The position numbers and the translations under genes were made by a program. From Quadrisphaera sp. (GTDB lineage Bacteria; Actinomycetota; Actinomycetes; Actinomycetales; Quadrisphaeraceae), in NCBI GenBank assembly GCA_029258695.1, contig JARIBR010000079.1, positions 1 through 6,020 of the forward strand: a DNA stretch of 6,020 nt, in the 5' to 3' direction. The notes beneath the pieces were generated by a model. The model was not told the origin of the DNA, did no database searches, and worked only from the letters and a program-made list of their open reading frames with translations. Shown here piece after piece: positions 1 to 5,955 of the stretch (the stretch's first letter is position 1; each line of letters opens with the position of its first letter).

Positions 1-1154
1 TGGACGTGACGTCCCTGACCGAGGTGCTGGGCGAGCTGGCCCCCACCACCACCACCCTGCTCGACGTGAGCATGACCAGCGCGACCGGCGCGCAGGAGCG
101 CGACCTGCGCTGGCGCGACCTGCGGCGCGAGCTGGAGGACGCCGGTGCGCCGGCGGCAGACCTCGAGGCCGTCGACGCCGAGGTCACCGCGCCCGCCGAG
201 GACGGCAGCGGCGGCGACCTCCAGCGCTTCCTCGTCGTCCGCGGCGGCACGGTGCTCCTGGACCAGCTGCTGCACCAGGCCTCGCGCGACGGCACCGACG
301 AGGGCACCACCGGCCTGCTGCCCGACGTCGTGCCGCTGCTGCGCTACGACAGCCGGCACGCGACCGTCGTCGTGGTGCGCGTGGACCGTGAGGGCGCCGA
401 CGTCGAGGTGCTCACCGCCGCGTCGGCCCCGCCCGAGGACTCCGAGACGGTGCGCGGCGACACGATGTACCTCCAGAACACGCGCAAGGGCCCCCAGGGC
501 GGCTCCGGGTACGAGGAGACCACCCGGAACACCTGGAAGGGCAACGCCGAGGAGGCCGCGGGCGTCGTGGACTCGATGGCTCGCGAGCACTCCGCCGCCG
601 CCGTGATCGTGGCCGGGCTGCCGCGCGCCCGCACCCTGCTCGTCGACGCGCTCTCCCTCCCCGAGGGCGTCGAGGTCTCGGAGATCGAGGGTGACGCCCG
701 CGCCGAGGGCTCGTCCCAGGTCAAGATCGAGACCACCGTGCTGTCCGGGATGGACGAGCTGGCGGCCCGCACCGAGGACGAGGCGGTGGACCGCTGGCGC
801 GCCGTGCACGACGACCCGGAGACGGCCACCCGCTCGAGCGACACCGTCGAGGCCACGGTGACCGCGCTCGCCCAGGGCCAGGTCGAGGAGCTGCTGCTCG
901 ACGCCGCCTCGCTGCGCGAGCGCACGCTGCTCATCGGGCCCGCCGGCACCGACATCGCCGCGCCCGGCGGACCCCAGACGTGGGAGGGCGAGGCCCACGA
1001 GGCCCCCGCCGACCTCGCCATGATCCGCGCGGCCGCCCACACCGGCGCCGACGTCGTCCTCGTCGAGGTCGAGAGCGCCGTGCTGCCCGAGGGGGTGGGA
1101 GCCCGGCTGCGCTGGGCCACCGACGCCGCGCCCGGCGACGGCCCCGCCGCCTGA
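1..1154 (+). CDS. baeRF2-type protein, Rv2629-like (eRF1/Vms1-fold, possible ribosome-associated factor)
   Basis: This protein resembles mycobacterial Rv2629 along its length, a member of the bacterial archaeo-eukaryotic release factor (baeRF2) group. Relatives with this fold, such as Vms1, release peptides from stalled ribosomes; a translation role here is inference. Counting from GTG at 6, the product is 382 residues. Shared landmarks are an N-terminal block with a WRDLRREL helix (36-43), the DVVPLLRYDSRHATVVVVRVD strand region split around 107-127, a Gly-rich stretch followed by YEETTRNTWKGN (169-180), a VIVAGLPRARTLL strand (200-212), and a C-terminal VVLVEVE strand near ARLRWATDAAP. The Gly-rich stretch with its Tyr sits where Vms1-like proteins carry a catalytic Gln segment; I see no clear GxxQ, so catalysis is uncertain. 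The frame stays open to base 1 and the codon before Asp-Val is NTG (one base missing), so the true start is probably one base outside the window, two codons upstream of the GTG at 6. It ends 7 bases before a strong hairpin. Confidence 0.8.
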   Translation, partial: DVTSLTEVLGELAPTTTTLLDVSMTSATGAQERDLRWRDLRRELEDAGAPAADLEAVDAEVTAPAEDGSGGDLQRFLVVRGGTVLLDQLLHQASRDGTDEGTTGLLPDVVPLLRYDSRHATVVVVRVDREGADVEVLTAASAPPEDSETVRGDTMYLQNTRKGPQGGSGYEETTRNTWKGNAEEAAGVVDSMAREHSAAAVIVAGLPRARTLLVDALSLPEGVEVSEIEGDARAEGSSQVKIETTVLSGMDELAARTEDEAVDRWRAVHDDPETATRSSDTVEATVTALAQGQVEELLLDAASLRERTLLIGPAGTDIAAPGGPQTWEGEAHEAPADLAMIRAAAHTGADVVLVEVESAVLPEGVGARLRWATDAAPGDGPAA

Positions 1155-1160
1155 GCGCCC

Positions 1161-1196
1161 GCGGTCGCGGCGGCCCCGACGGGTCGTCGCGACCGC
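1161..1196 (+). terminator. GC-rich hairpin, likely terminator of the baeRF2-like gene
   Basis: Bases 1161-1176 pair with 1181-1196 in a continuous 16-bp stem with two G-T wobbles and the tetraloop CGAC. It lies 7 bases after the TGA. There is no T-run after it, which is common for terminators proposed in high-GC actinomycetes. A smaller 8-bp stem (1193-1200 with 1210-1217) shares four bases with its right arm, so the two can compete at the base. At this GC content short inverted repeats are common by chance, but a 16-bp stem with a 4-base loop right behind a stop codon is unlikely to be noise. Confidence 0.65.
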
Positions 1197-1234
1197 CCGG
1201 CGGCGTCGCCCGGGCGGGTGTCCCACCCCGTTGG

Positions 1235-1240
1235 CACAGT
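1235..1240 (+). promoter_or_regulatory. Weak -10-like element placed for a leaderless transcript
   Basis: CACAGT keeps the A at position 2 and the final T of the actinobacterial TANNNT -10 element, and ends 6 bases before the ATG at 1247. That is the spacing expected when transcription starts at the start codon itself. There is no convincing Shine-Dalgarno sequence before this ATG, which fits a leaderless message. I see no good -35 box. This is positional inference from a weak match. Confidence 0.3.
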
Positions 1241-1246
1241 GGGTCC

Positions 1247-2596
1247 ATGGCCACCCACTCCTCCGACAGCCCTCCGGCGCAGAGCGCGCCTCCGCGCGCC
1301 GAGCACCGCCCCTACGACGTGGTGGTGCTCGGCGCCACCGGGGTCGCCGGTCGCCAGGTGGCCGCGCACCTGGCGCTCCGCGCCGAGGAGTCCGGCCTGC
1401 GCTGGGCGGCCGCCGGGCGCGACCGTGGCCGCGTCGAGGCGGCGCTGCGCGAGGCGGGGATCACCGGCGACGTGCTCGTCGCCGACGTCGAGGACGCCGG
1501 CTCCCTGGAGACGCTCGCCGCCTCGACCCGCTCGCTGGCCAACCTCGTCGGTCCCTACACCCAGCGGGCCGAGCCGGTCATCGCCGCGTGCGTGGCCGCC
1601 GGCACCCACTACGCCGACCTCACGGGAGAGACCCCCCACGCCCGCGACATGGTCGACCGCTGGCACGTCCCCGCGCTCACCGCCCGGGTGAAGGTCGTGC
1701 AGGTCGCCGGCTTCGAGGCCCTGCCGTTCGACGTCGGGGTGCTCCTCGCCCACGAGGCCGCCGCCGCTGCCGGCGAGACGCTCGTCGAGGCCGACGCGGT
1801 GCTCACCGCCGACGTCGTCCCGCGGATCAGCCGGCTCACCGACGGCGTGTCCGGGGGGACGCTGCAGTCCATCGCCCTGGTCCTCGCCGAGCCGGAGCTC
1901 GTCGACGTCACCGACCCGGGCATCCTGCTGCCGGGCCTGCGCGAGGAGGCCGCGTCCGCCCTGCGGCGCCGCAGCCCCCTGCGCCTCGCGGCGCGCTCGC
2001 GCGCCGGCGCCGTGGTCTCCCCGATGATCCCCGCCGCCTTCATCAACCCGCCGGTGATCGCCCGCACCGCCACGCTGCTCTCCGCCGAGGGCTCGCGCAC
2101 CGACGAGCCGCTGCGCTACCGCGAGGGGAGCGCTCTGGGCCCGACCACCTCGCGCGCCGCGTGGGCGTCGGCGTGGGCGCTCGCCGTCGCCCAGCTCGTC
2201 CTCGTCGGCGCCACCCGGCTGCCGCTGCGTGCGCGGAAGGTCCTCTCCGACGTGCTCGCCCGCGCGCTGCCCGGCTCCGGGGAGGGGCCGACGACCCGGG
2301 AGGTGCTCGAGGGCTGGCAGTGGCGCGTCGACGTCGCCGGGCGCACCGCCACCGGCGCTGCCGTCACCGTGCGCGTCGACGGCGAGGGTCACCCCGGGTA
2401 CGCCGCGACGTCGCGGATGCTCGCCGAGCTGTGCGCCGCCATGGCCAGCCCGGAGGCCCCGCGCCGCTCCGGGGCGCTCACCCCGGCCCTCGCGCTCGGC
2501 ACCGCGGCGCTGGAGGACTTCGCCCGCAGCGGCGTCCGTTTCACGCTCGTCGACGCCCCCGAGCCGCTCCGTCGTCGGGCGGGCTCGCGCTCGTGA
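1247..2596 (+). CDS. Saccharopine dehydrogenase-like oxidoreductase (trans-acting enoyl reductase family)
   Basis: A 449-residue NAD(P)-dependent oxidoreductase of the SCCPDH / Rv2953-Rv2449c family. Residues 23-35 form the Rossmann entry strand and glycine loop (VVVLGATGVAG), followed by the second-strand AAGRDR (55-60). The family block VGPYTQRAEPVIAACVAAG with HYADLTGE follows at 101-128, then AGFEALPFDVGVL (154-166), where relatives have GFDSIPSDLG. Near the C-terminus GYAATSRMLAEL (384-395) and GALTPALALG (409-418) match the conserved tail. A hydrophobic stretch at about 303-323 could touch the membrane. In mycobacteria Rv2953 reduces enoyl intermediates in phthiocerol lipid synthesis; there are no lipid polyketide synthases in this window, so the substrate here is unknown. 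ATG 1247 is chosen because it puts the Rossmann strand about 22 residues in, and the frame upstream runs through the terminator hairpin. It is the first gene of a tight four-gene operon. Confidence 0.85.
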   Translation: MATHSSDSPPAQSAPPRAEHRPYDVVVLGATGVAGRQVAAHLALRAEESGLRWAAAGRDRGRVEAALREAGITGDVLVADVEDAGSLETLAASTRSLANLVGPYTQRAEPVIAACVAAGTHYADLTGETPHARDMVDRWHVPALTARVKVVQVAGFEALPFDVGVLLAHEAAAAAGETLVEADAVLTADVVPRISRLTDGVSGGTLQSIALVLAEPELVDVTDPGILLPGLREEAASALRRRSPLRLAARSRAGAVVSPMIPAAFINPPVIARTATLLSAEGSRTDEPLRYREGSALGPTTSRAAWASAWALAVAQLVLVGATRLPLRARKVLSDVLARALPGSGEGPTTREVLEGWQWRVDVAGRTATGAAVTVRVDGEGHPGYAATSRMLAELCAAMASPEAPRRSGALTPALALGTAALEDFARSGVRFTLVDAPEPLRRRAGSRS

Positions 2597-3168
2597 GCGT
2601 TCCCGCGCCGGTCCGGCGTCTCGTGGCGGCCAGCGGTGACGCCGTGCGCGCCGCCGCCTCCCGCGACGCCGACGCCCTGACCGAGGCCGGAGCCCGCCTG
2701 GGGGCCCTGGACCCGGAGCTGGTGCGCCAGGTCCTCGGCCAGGTGCTCGCCGCAGCGCTGGGCGACGCCCACCCCGGGGGGCTCGACGGTGACGACGTGG
2801 CTGCGGTGCTCACCACCACCGTGGAGGACTCGGCGTCGTGGTGGCCCGTCGACCCGGAGGTGGCGCTCGCGGTGCTGCTCGGCGCGGTGGGGGCGCACGC
2901 CGACGAGCAGGGCGCGCTGGACCCCCGCACCGTCGCGGAGCACGCGGCGCTGGTCACCGCCCTCGTGCTGACCGGGCGCGCCGGACCGGGAGCCCAGCAG
3001 ACCGGCTCCCCGACGCCCTCGACGGCACCGGGTGGACCGGCTGGGCCGCCCGCGCCCACGGGAGCGCTGGAGCCGGTCGACGCGGAGCGCCTCCAGCGCG
3101 CCCTGGACCACCACCTGGCTGCTGCCGTCGCGGAGCTCGAGCGGGCGCAGCGCGTGGAGATGCCCTGA
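2593..3168 (+). CDS. Hypothetical protein, 191 residues, mainly helical
   Basis: I do not recognise a named family. The start is GTG at 2593, which overlaps the upstream stop as GTGA, with a loose purine-rich GGGCGGG about 9 bases before it; this suggests translational coupling. The first 128 residues look all-helical and rich in Ala, Val and Leu, with a cluster of acidic residues in GLDGDDVAAVL (63-73) and a Trp pair, SWWPVDPEVAL (82-92). A Pro/Gly/Thr/Ser-rich linker follows (about 129-160), then a single amphipathic helix, DAERLQRALDHHLAAAVAEL (163-182). There is no signal peptide, membrane segment or metal-binding motif. The third-position GC bias and the overlap at both ends argue that it is a real gene. 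It ends in TGA overlapping the CTG start of RNase Z. Its place between an oxidoreductase and RNase Z gives no clear functional hint; a helical partner or adaptor protein is one possibility. Confidence 0.7.
   Translation: MSVPAPVRRLVAASGDAVRAAASRDADALTEAGARLGALDPELVRQVLGQVLAAALGDAHPGGLDGDDVAAVLTTTVEDSASWWPVDPEVALAVLLGAVGAHADEQGALDPRTVAEHAALVTALVLTGRAGPGAQQTGSPTPSTAPGGPAGPPAPTGALEPVDAERLQRALDHHLAAAVAELERAQRVEMP
3156..3159 (+). promoter_or_regulatory. Shine-Dalgarno GGAG supporting the CTG start of RNase Z
   Basis: GGAG at 3156-3159 sits 5 bases before the CTG at 3165, inside the last codons of the preceding gene. The ATG at 3160 is in a different frame and cannot start RNase Z. The in-frame GTG codons at 3183 and 3186 have only a poorer GGGA upstream (3175-3178). 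This site therefore helps decide the start. Confidence 0.55.
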
Positions 3169-4139
3169 GCTCCCGGGACCTGGTGGTGCTGGGGACCTCC
3201 TCGCAGACACCCACCGCCGAGCGGAACCACAACGGCTACCTCCTGCGCTTCGACGGCGAGGGCGTCCTCGTCGACCCGGGCGAGGGCACCCAGCGCCAGC
3301 TGCTGCGCGCCGGCGTGGCCCCGTCGACCATCACCGCCATCGCGATCACCCACGACCACGGCGACCACTGCCTGGGGCTGCCCGGCGTCCTGGCGCGGCT
3401 CGCGCTGGACGGCGCCTCGCGCCCGGTCCCGCTGGTCTTCCCCGTCGGCGCCGCCGCCAGGGTGCGCGCCCTGGTGGCGGTGGCCGGCCCGCACGCCGCC
3501 CGCGTGGTCGAGCACCCCGTCCCCGACGACGAGAGCACGCCCACGCCGGTGCTGACCCTGCCCGCGCCCGGAGGCCCGTCGAGCCGCGACGGGCTCGGTG
3601 GCCTGGTGCTCGAGGCCGCCGCGCTGGACCACCGGGTGCCCACCTGCGGCTATCGGCTGCGCGAGCCCGACGGCGTGAGCCTGGACCCCGCGGCGCTGCG
3701 CGCCCGCGGCATCACCGGGCGCGACGTCGGGGTCCTCGCGCGCACCGGCTCCCTCCTCACGCGCGACGGCACCGTGACGCTGGGCGAGGTGGGCCGCCAC
3801 CGGCCGGGGCAGCGCGTCGCCGTCGTCATGGACACCCGCCGGTGCGCGGGCGCCTCGGCGCTCGCGGAGCGCGCCGACCTGCTGGTGTGCGAGGCCACCT
3901 TCGCCGACGCCCAGGCCGAGCTGGCGCCGCGCTACGGACACCTCACGTCGCGCCAGGCGGGTCGTCTGGCCGCTGCGGGCGGGGCGCGGCGGCTGGTCCT
4001 CACCCACTTCTCGCAGCGCTACGAGCACCTCGACGAGCTCGGCGCCCAGGCCCGCGAGGAGCACGGTGACGTGGTGGTGGCCCGCGACCTGGTGCGGGTC
4101 GACGTGCCGGCCCGGCGCGGGAGCCCGGCACCACACTGA
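3165..4139 (+). CDS. rnz: Ribonuclease Z (tRNA 3'-processing endonuclease), probable CTG start
   Basis: This zinc-dependent beta-lactamase-fold enzyme cuts the 3' trailer from tRNA precursors in the cytoplasm. Numbered from CTG 3165 (324 residues), it shows the family N-terminus LVVLGTSSQTPT (6-17) and RNHNGYLLRFDGEG (20-33), then DPGEGTQRQLLRAG (37-50). The metal motif is THDHGDH, with H63, H65, D67 and H68. Further expected ligands are H156 in LDHRVPTCGYR, D223 in VMDTRRC, H259 in GHLTSRQAG and H281 in LTHFSQRY. Nothing catalytic is missing, and the length is close to the short (bacterial) RNase Z class. The start is inferred: actinobacterial homologues begin M-S-x-R-(E/D)-LVVLG, which places Met exactly at the CTG. 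That CTG overlaps the previous stop as CTGA and has a GGAG 5 bases upstream. The fallback start is GTG 3183, giving MVVLGT. An automated call may use the GTG or a longer upstream start. Confidence 0.93.
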   Translation: MSSRDLVVLGTSSQTPTAERNHNGYLLRFDGEGVLVDPGEGTQRQLLRAGVAPSTITAIAITHDHGDHCLGLPGVLARLALDGASRPVPLVFPVGAAARVRALVAVAGPHAARVVEHPVPDDESTPTPVLTLPAPGGPSSRDGLGGLVLEAAALDHRVPTCGYRLREPDGVSLDPAALRARGITGRDVGVLARTGSLLTRDGTVTLGEVGRHRPGQRVAVVMDTRRCAGASALAERADLLVCEATFADAQAELAPRYGHLTSRQAGRLAAAGGARRLVLTHFSQRYEHLDELGAQAREEHGDVVVARDLVRVDVPARRGSPAPH

Positions 4140-4143
4140 GCGC

Positions 4144-5955
4144 GTGAGCACACCCTCGGCGCCGCGCAGGGCCACCCGCTCGGCGCTCGCCCTCACACGG
4201 ACCATGCCCGTGCTCGCGGTGGTCGTCGGGCTCGCGTCGGGCCTCGGGGCCGAGGTGTTCCGCTCCCTCATCGAGCTCTTCACCGTCGCCGCCACCGGGT
4301 TCGCCGACCCCGCGGCGCGCCCGGGAGCGCCGCACCCGTCCTTCCCCGTGCTCGGCCCCTGTTTCGTCGTGGCCGTCCCCGTCGTCGCCGGTCTGCTCTA
4401 CGGGCCGCTGGTGCACCGCTTCGCCCCCGAGGCCCGCGGCGGCGGGGTCCCGGAGGTCATGCTCGCCGTCGCGCGCCACGGCGGTCGCATCCGCCCGCGC
4501 GTCGTGCTGGTCAAGACGCTCGCGAGCTCCCTGTGCATCGGCGGCGGCGGGTCGGTGGGGCGCGACGGCCCGATCGTCCAGATCGGCGCCGCGATGGGCT
4601 CCACGCTGGCCCAGTGGCTGCGCCTGGACGACAACCGCGTGCGCCTGCTGGTGGCGTGCGGGGCGGCCGGTGGGGTCGCCGCGACGTTCAACGCCCCGCT
4701 GGCCGGGGTGTTCTTCGCGATGGAGCTGGTGCTGCGGCGCTGGGCGAGCGAGGCCTTCGCGATGGTGGTGCTCTCCTCGGTGACCGCGTCGCTGCTCGGG
4801 CGCGCCCTGCTCGGTGACGAGCCGTTCCTCGACCTGGAGCCGGTCGTCGTCGAGCAGCTCGTCGCCTACCCGCTGTTCGCCGCCCTCGGGCTGGTCGCCG
4901 GGGTCTTCGCCGTGGGGTTCACCCGGGCCGTCTACGGCGTCGAGACCCTGTGCGACCGTCTCTGGCGCGGTCCGGAGTGGCTGCGCCCCGGGGTCGGCGG
5001 CATCCCGCTCGGCGTGCTGCTGCTCGCGCTGCCCCAGATGTACGGGGTGGGCTACCCGGTGCTGGGCACGGCCGTCGCCGGCGGGTACGGCATCGTCTTC
5101 CTCCTCGTCCTGCTGGTGGGGAAGGTCCTCGCGACCTCGCTGACGATCGGCATCGGCGGGTCCGGCGGCGTCTTCGCCCCCACGCTGTTCTGCGGAGCGG
5201 TGCTCGGCGCCGCGGTGGGGCAGTCCCTGGACCTCCTCGTCCCGGGGGCGACGGGGCCTGCGGCCGCGTACGCGCTGGTGGGCATGGCCGCGGTGTTCGG
5301 CGGTGGCGCGCGCGCACCGATCACGGCCGTCGTCGTGGTCTTCGAGCTCACGGGGGAGTACTCCCTGATCCTGCCGCTGATGCTGGCGGTGGTCCTCGCC
5401 AGCGCCGTAGCCGGGGCGATGACCCGCGAGACGGTGTACACCGCCAAGCTGCTGCGCCGCGGCATCGACATCGACGAGCCCGCCGACGCGGCGCTGAGAC
5501 GGCGCCCCGTCGGCGACTTCGCCGTGCCGAGCGCCACCCCGGTCGTGGTCGGCACGCCCCTGCAGGACGTGGCCGCGTCCCTGGCGGACTCCGGGGAGCC
5601 GTGCGTGCCGGTGGTCGACGGCGAGCAGCGCTACGCCGGCCTCCTGGACGCGGGCACGCTGATGAACGCCCTGGCCGCCACCGAGGCGGCCGACCTGCTC
5701 GACCTCGTCGACCCCGCGGAGCCGCTGGACGCCGCCTCCCCGGTCGGGGAGGCGCTGCGGCGTCTCGAAGACGGTGCGCCCGCCGTCGCCGTGGCCGACG
5801 GCCAGGGGGACGTCGGTGCCTGGGTGCGCGAGCGCGACATCCTGGCCGTGCTCAGCGCCCGGGGCGAGCTGGGGCCCGACGGGCACCCCCGGGCCGGCCG
5901 GTCGGCCGGGGCACGGCGCGGGCGCGACCTCACGCGCCGGGAGGGGCGTCCATGA
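4144..5955 (+). CDS. ClC family anion channel/transporter with C-terminal CBS pair
   Basis: A 603-residue inner-membrane protein: short basic N-terminus (1-20), ClC membrane domain (about 21-445), then two CBS repeats (about 456-512 and 515-575) that in other ClCs bind nucleotides, and a basic tail. ClC pore motifs are present in order: GGGVPE (99-104, E. coli GSGIP), GSVGRDGPIVQIG (136-148, E. coli GREGP), FNAPLAGVFFAMEL (182-195), GGVFAP (341-346, GxFxP) and VYTAKL with Y432 at the central Tyr position. Three key sites differ from E. coli ClC: the pore Ser is G100, the gating Glu is D141, and the internal proton Glu is L195. So chloride/proton exchange is not assured; a channel-like or altered-selectivity protein is possible. 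GTG 4144, 4 bases after the rnz stop, is chosen as start; its ribosome site is weak. ATG 4204 would also keep the whole membrane domain but would start directly at the first helix. The gene ends inside the convergent partial gene. Confidence 0.9.
   Translation: MSTPSAPRRATRSALALTRTMPVLAVVVGLASGLGAEVFRSLIELFTVAATGFADPAARPGAPHPSFPVLGPCFVVAVPVVAGLLYGPLVHRFAPEARGGGVPEVMLAVARHGGRIRPRVVLVKTLASSLCIGGGGSVGRDGPIVQIGAAMGSTLAQWLRLDDNRVRLLVACGAAGGVAATFNAPLAGVFFAMELVLRRWASEAFAMVVLSSVTASLLGRALLGDEPFLDLEPVVVEQLVAYPLFAALGLVAGVFAVGFTRAVYGVETLCDRLWRGPEWLRPGVGGIPLGVLLLALPQMYGVGYPVLGTAVAGGYGIVFLLVLLVGKVLATSLTIGIGGSGGVFAPTLFCGAVLGAAVGQSLDLLVPGATGPAAAYALVGMAAVFGGGARAPITAVVVVFELTGEYSLILPLMLAVVLASAVAGAMTRETVYTAKLLRRGIDIDEPADAALRRRPVGDFAVPSATPVVVGTPLQDVAASLADSGEPCVPVVDGEQRYAGLLDAGTLMNALAATEAADLLDLVDPAEPLDAASPVGEALRRLEDGAPAVAVADGQGDVGAWVRERDILAVLSARGELGPDGHPRAGRSAGARRGRDLTRREGRP
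5887..5911 (-). terminator. Possible terminator hairpin for the convergent thioesterase-like gene, inside the ClC coding end
   Basis: CCCCGG (5887-5892) plus CCG (5894-5896) pair with CGGCCGGGG (5903-5911), giving 9 bp with one bulged G at 5893 and a 6-base loop. Read on the - strand it lies about 18 bases past the TGA of the partial gene, in the usual place for a terminator. On the + strand it is inside the low-complexity tail of the ClC protein. There is no T-run, and the whole area is GC-rich, so chance is a real alternative. Confidence 0.3.

Noticed and set aside
980..1246. Upstream extension of the reductase frame to 980.
   Set aside because: The added 89 residues are Arg-rich, overlap the baeRF2-like gene and cross the terminator hairpin. 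The Rossmann start fits the ATG at 1247.
344..2392. Long - strand open frame of 682 codons opposite the baeRF2-like and reductase genes.
   Set aside because: It is low-complexity (Gly, Ala, Arg-rich), has no recognisable domain, and runs antisense through two well-supported genes and the terminator hairpin. Such frames are expected at this GC content.
2838..3164. Upstream extension of the RNase Z frame to a GTG at 2838.
   Set aside because: The extra residues are Arg/Ala/Gly-rich, lie over the unknown protein in another frame, and are absent from the RNase Z family.
2541..4295. Long - strand open frame of 584 codons opposite the unknown protein and RNase Z.
   Set aside because: It is antisense to RNase Z, which has every catalytic motif, and its own translation is His/Gly/Arg-rich filler without a domain.
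4000..5886. Long - strand open frame of 628 codons opposite the ClC gene.
   Set aside because: It is antisense to a complete ClC membrane and CBS protein, and the translation is rich in charged residues and Gly with no motif.
5892..5899. Perfect 8-base palindrome GGCCGGCC.
   Set aside because: It is a simple GC palindrome within the larger hairpin and likely to arise by chance at this composition, so no operator is claimed.
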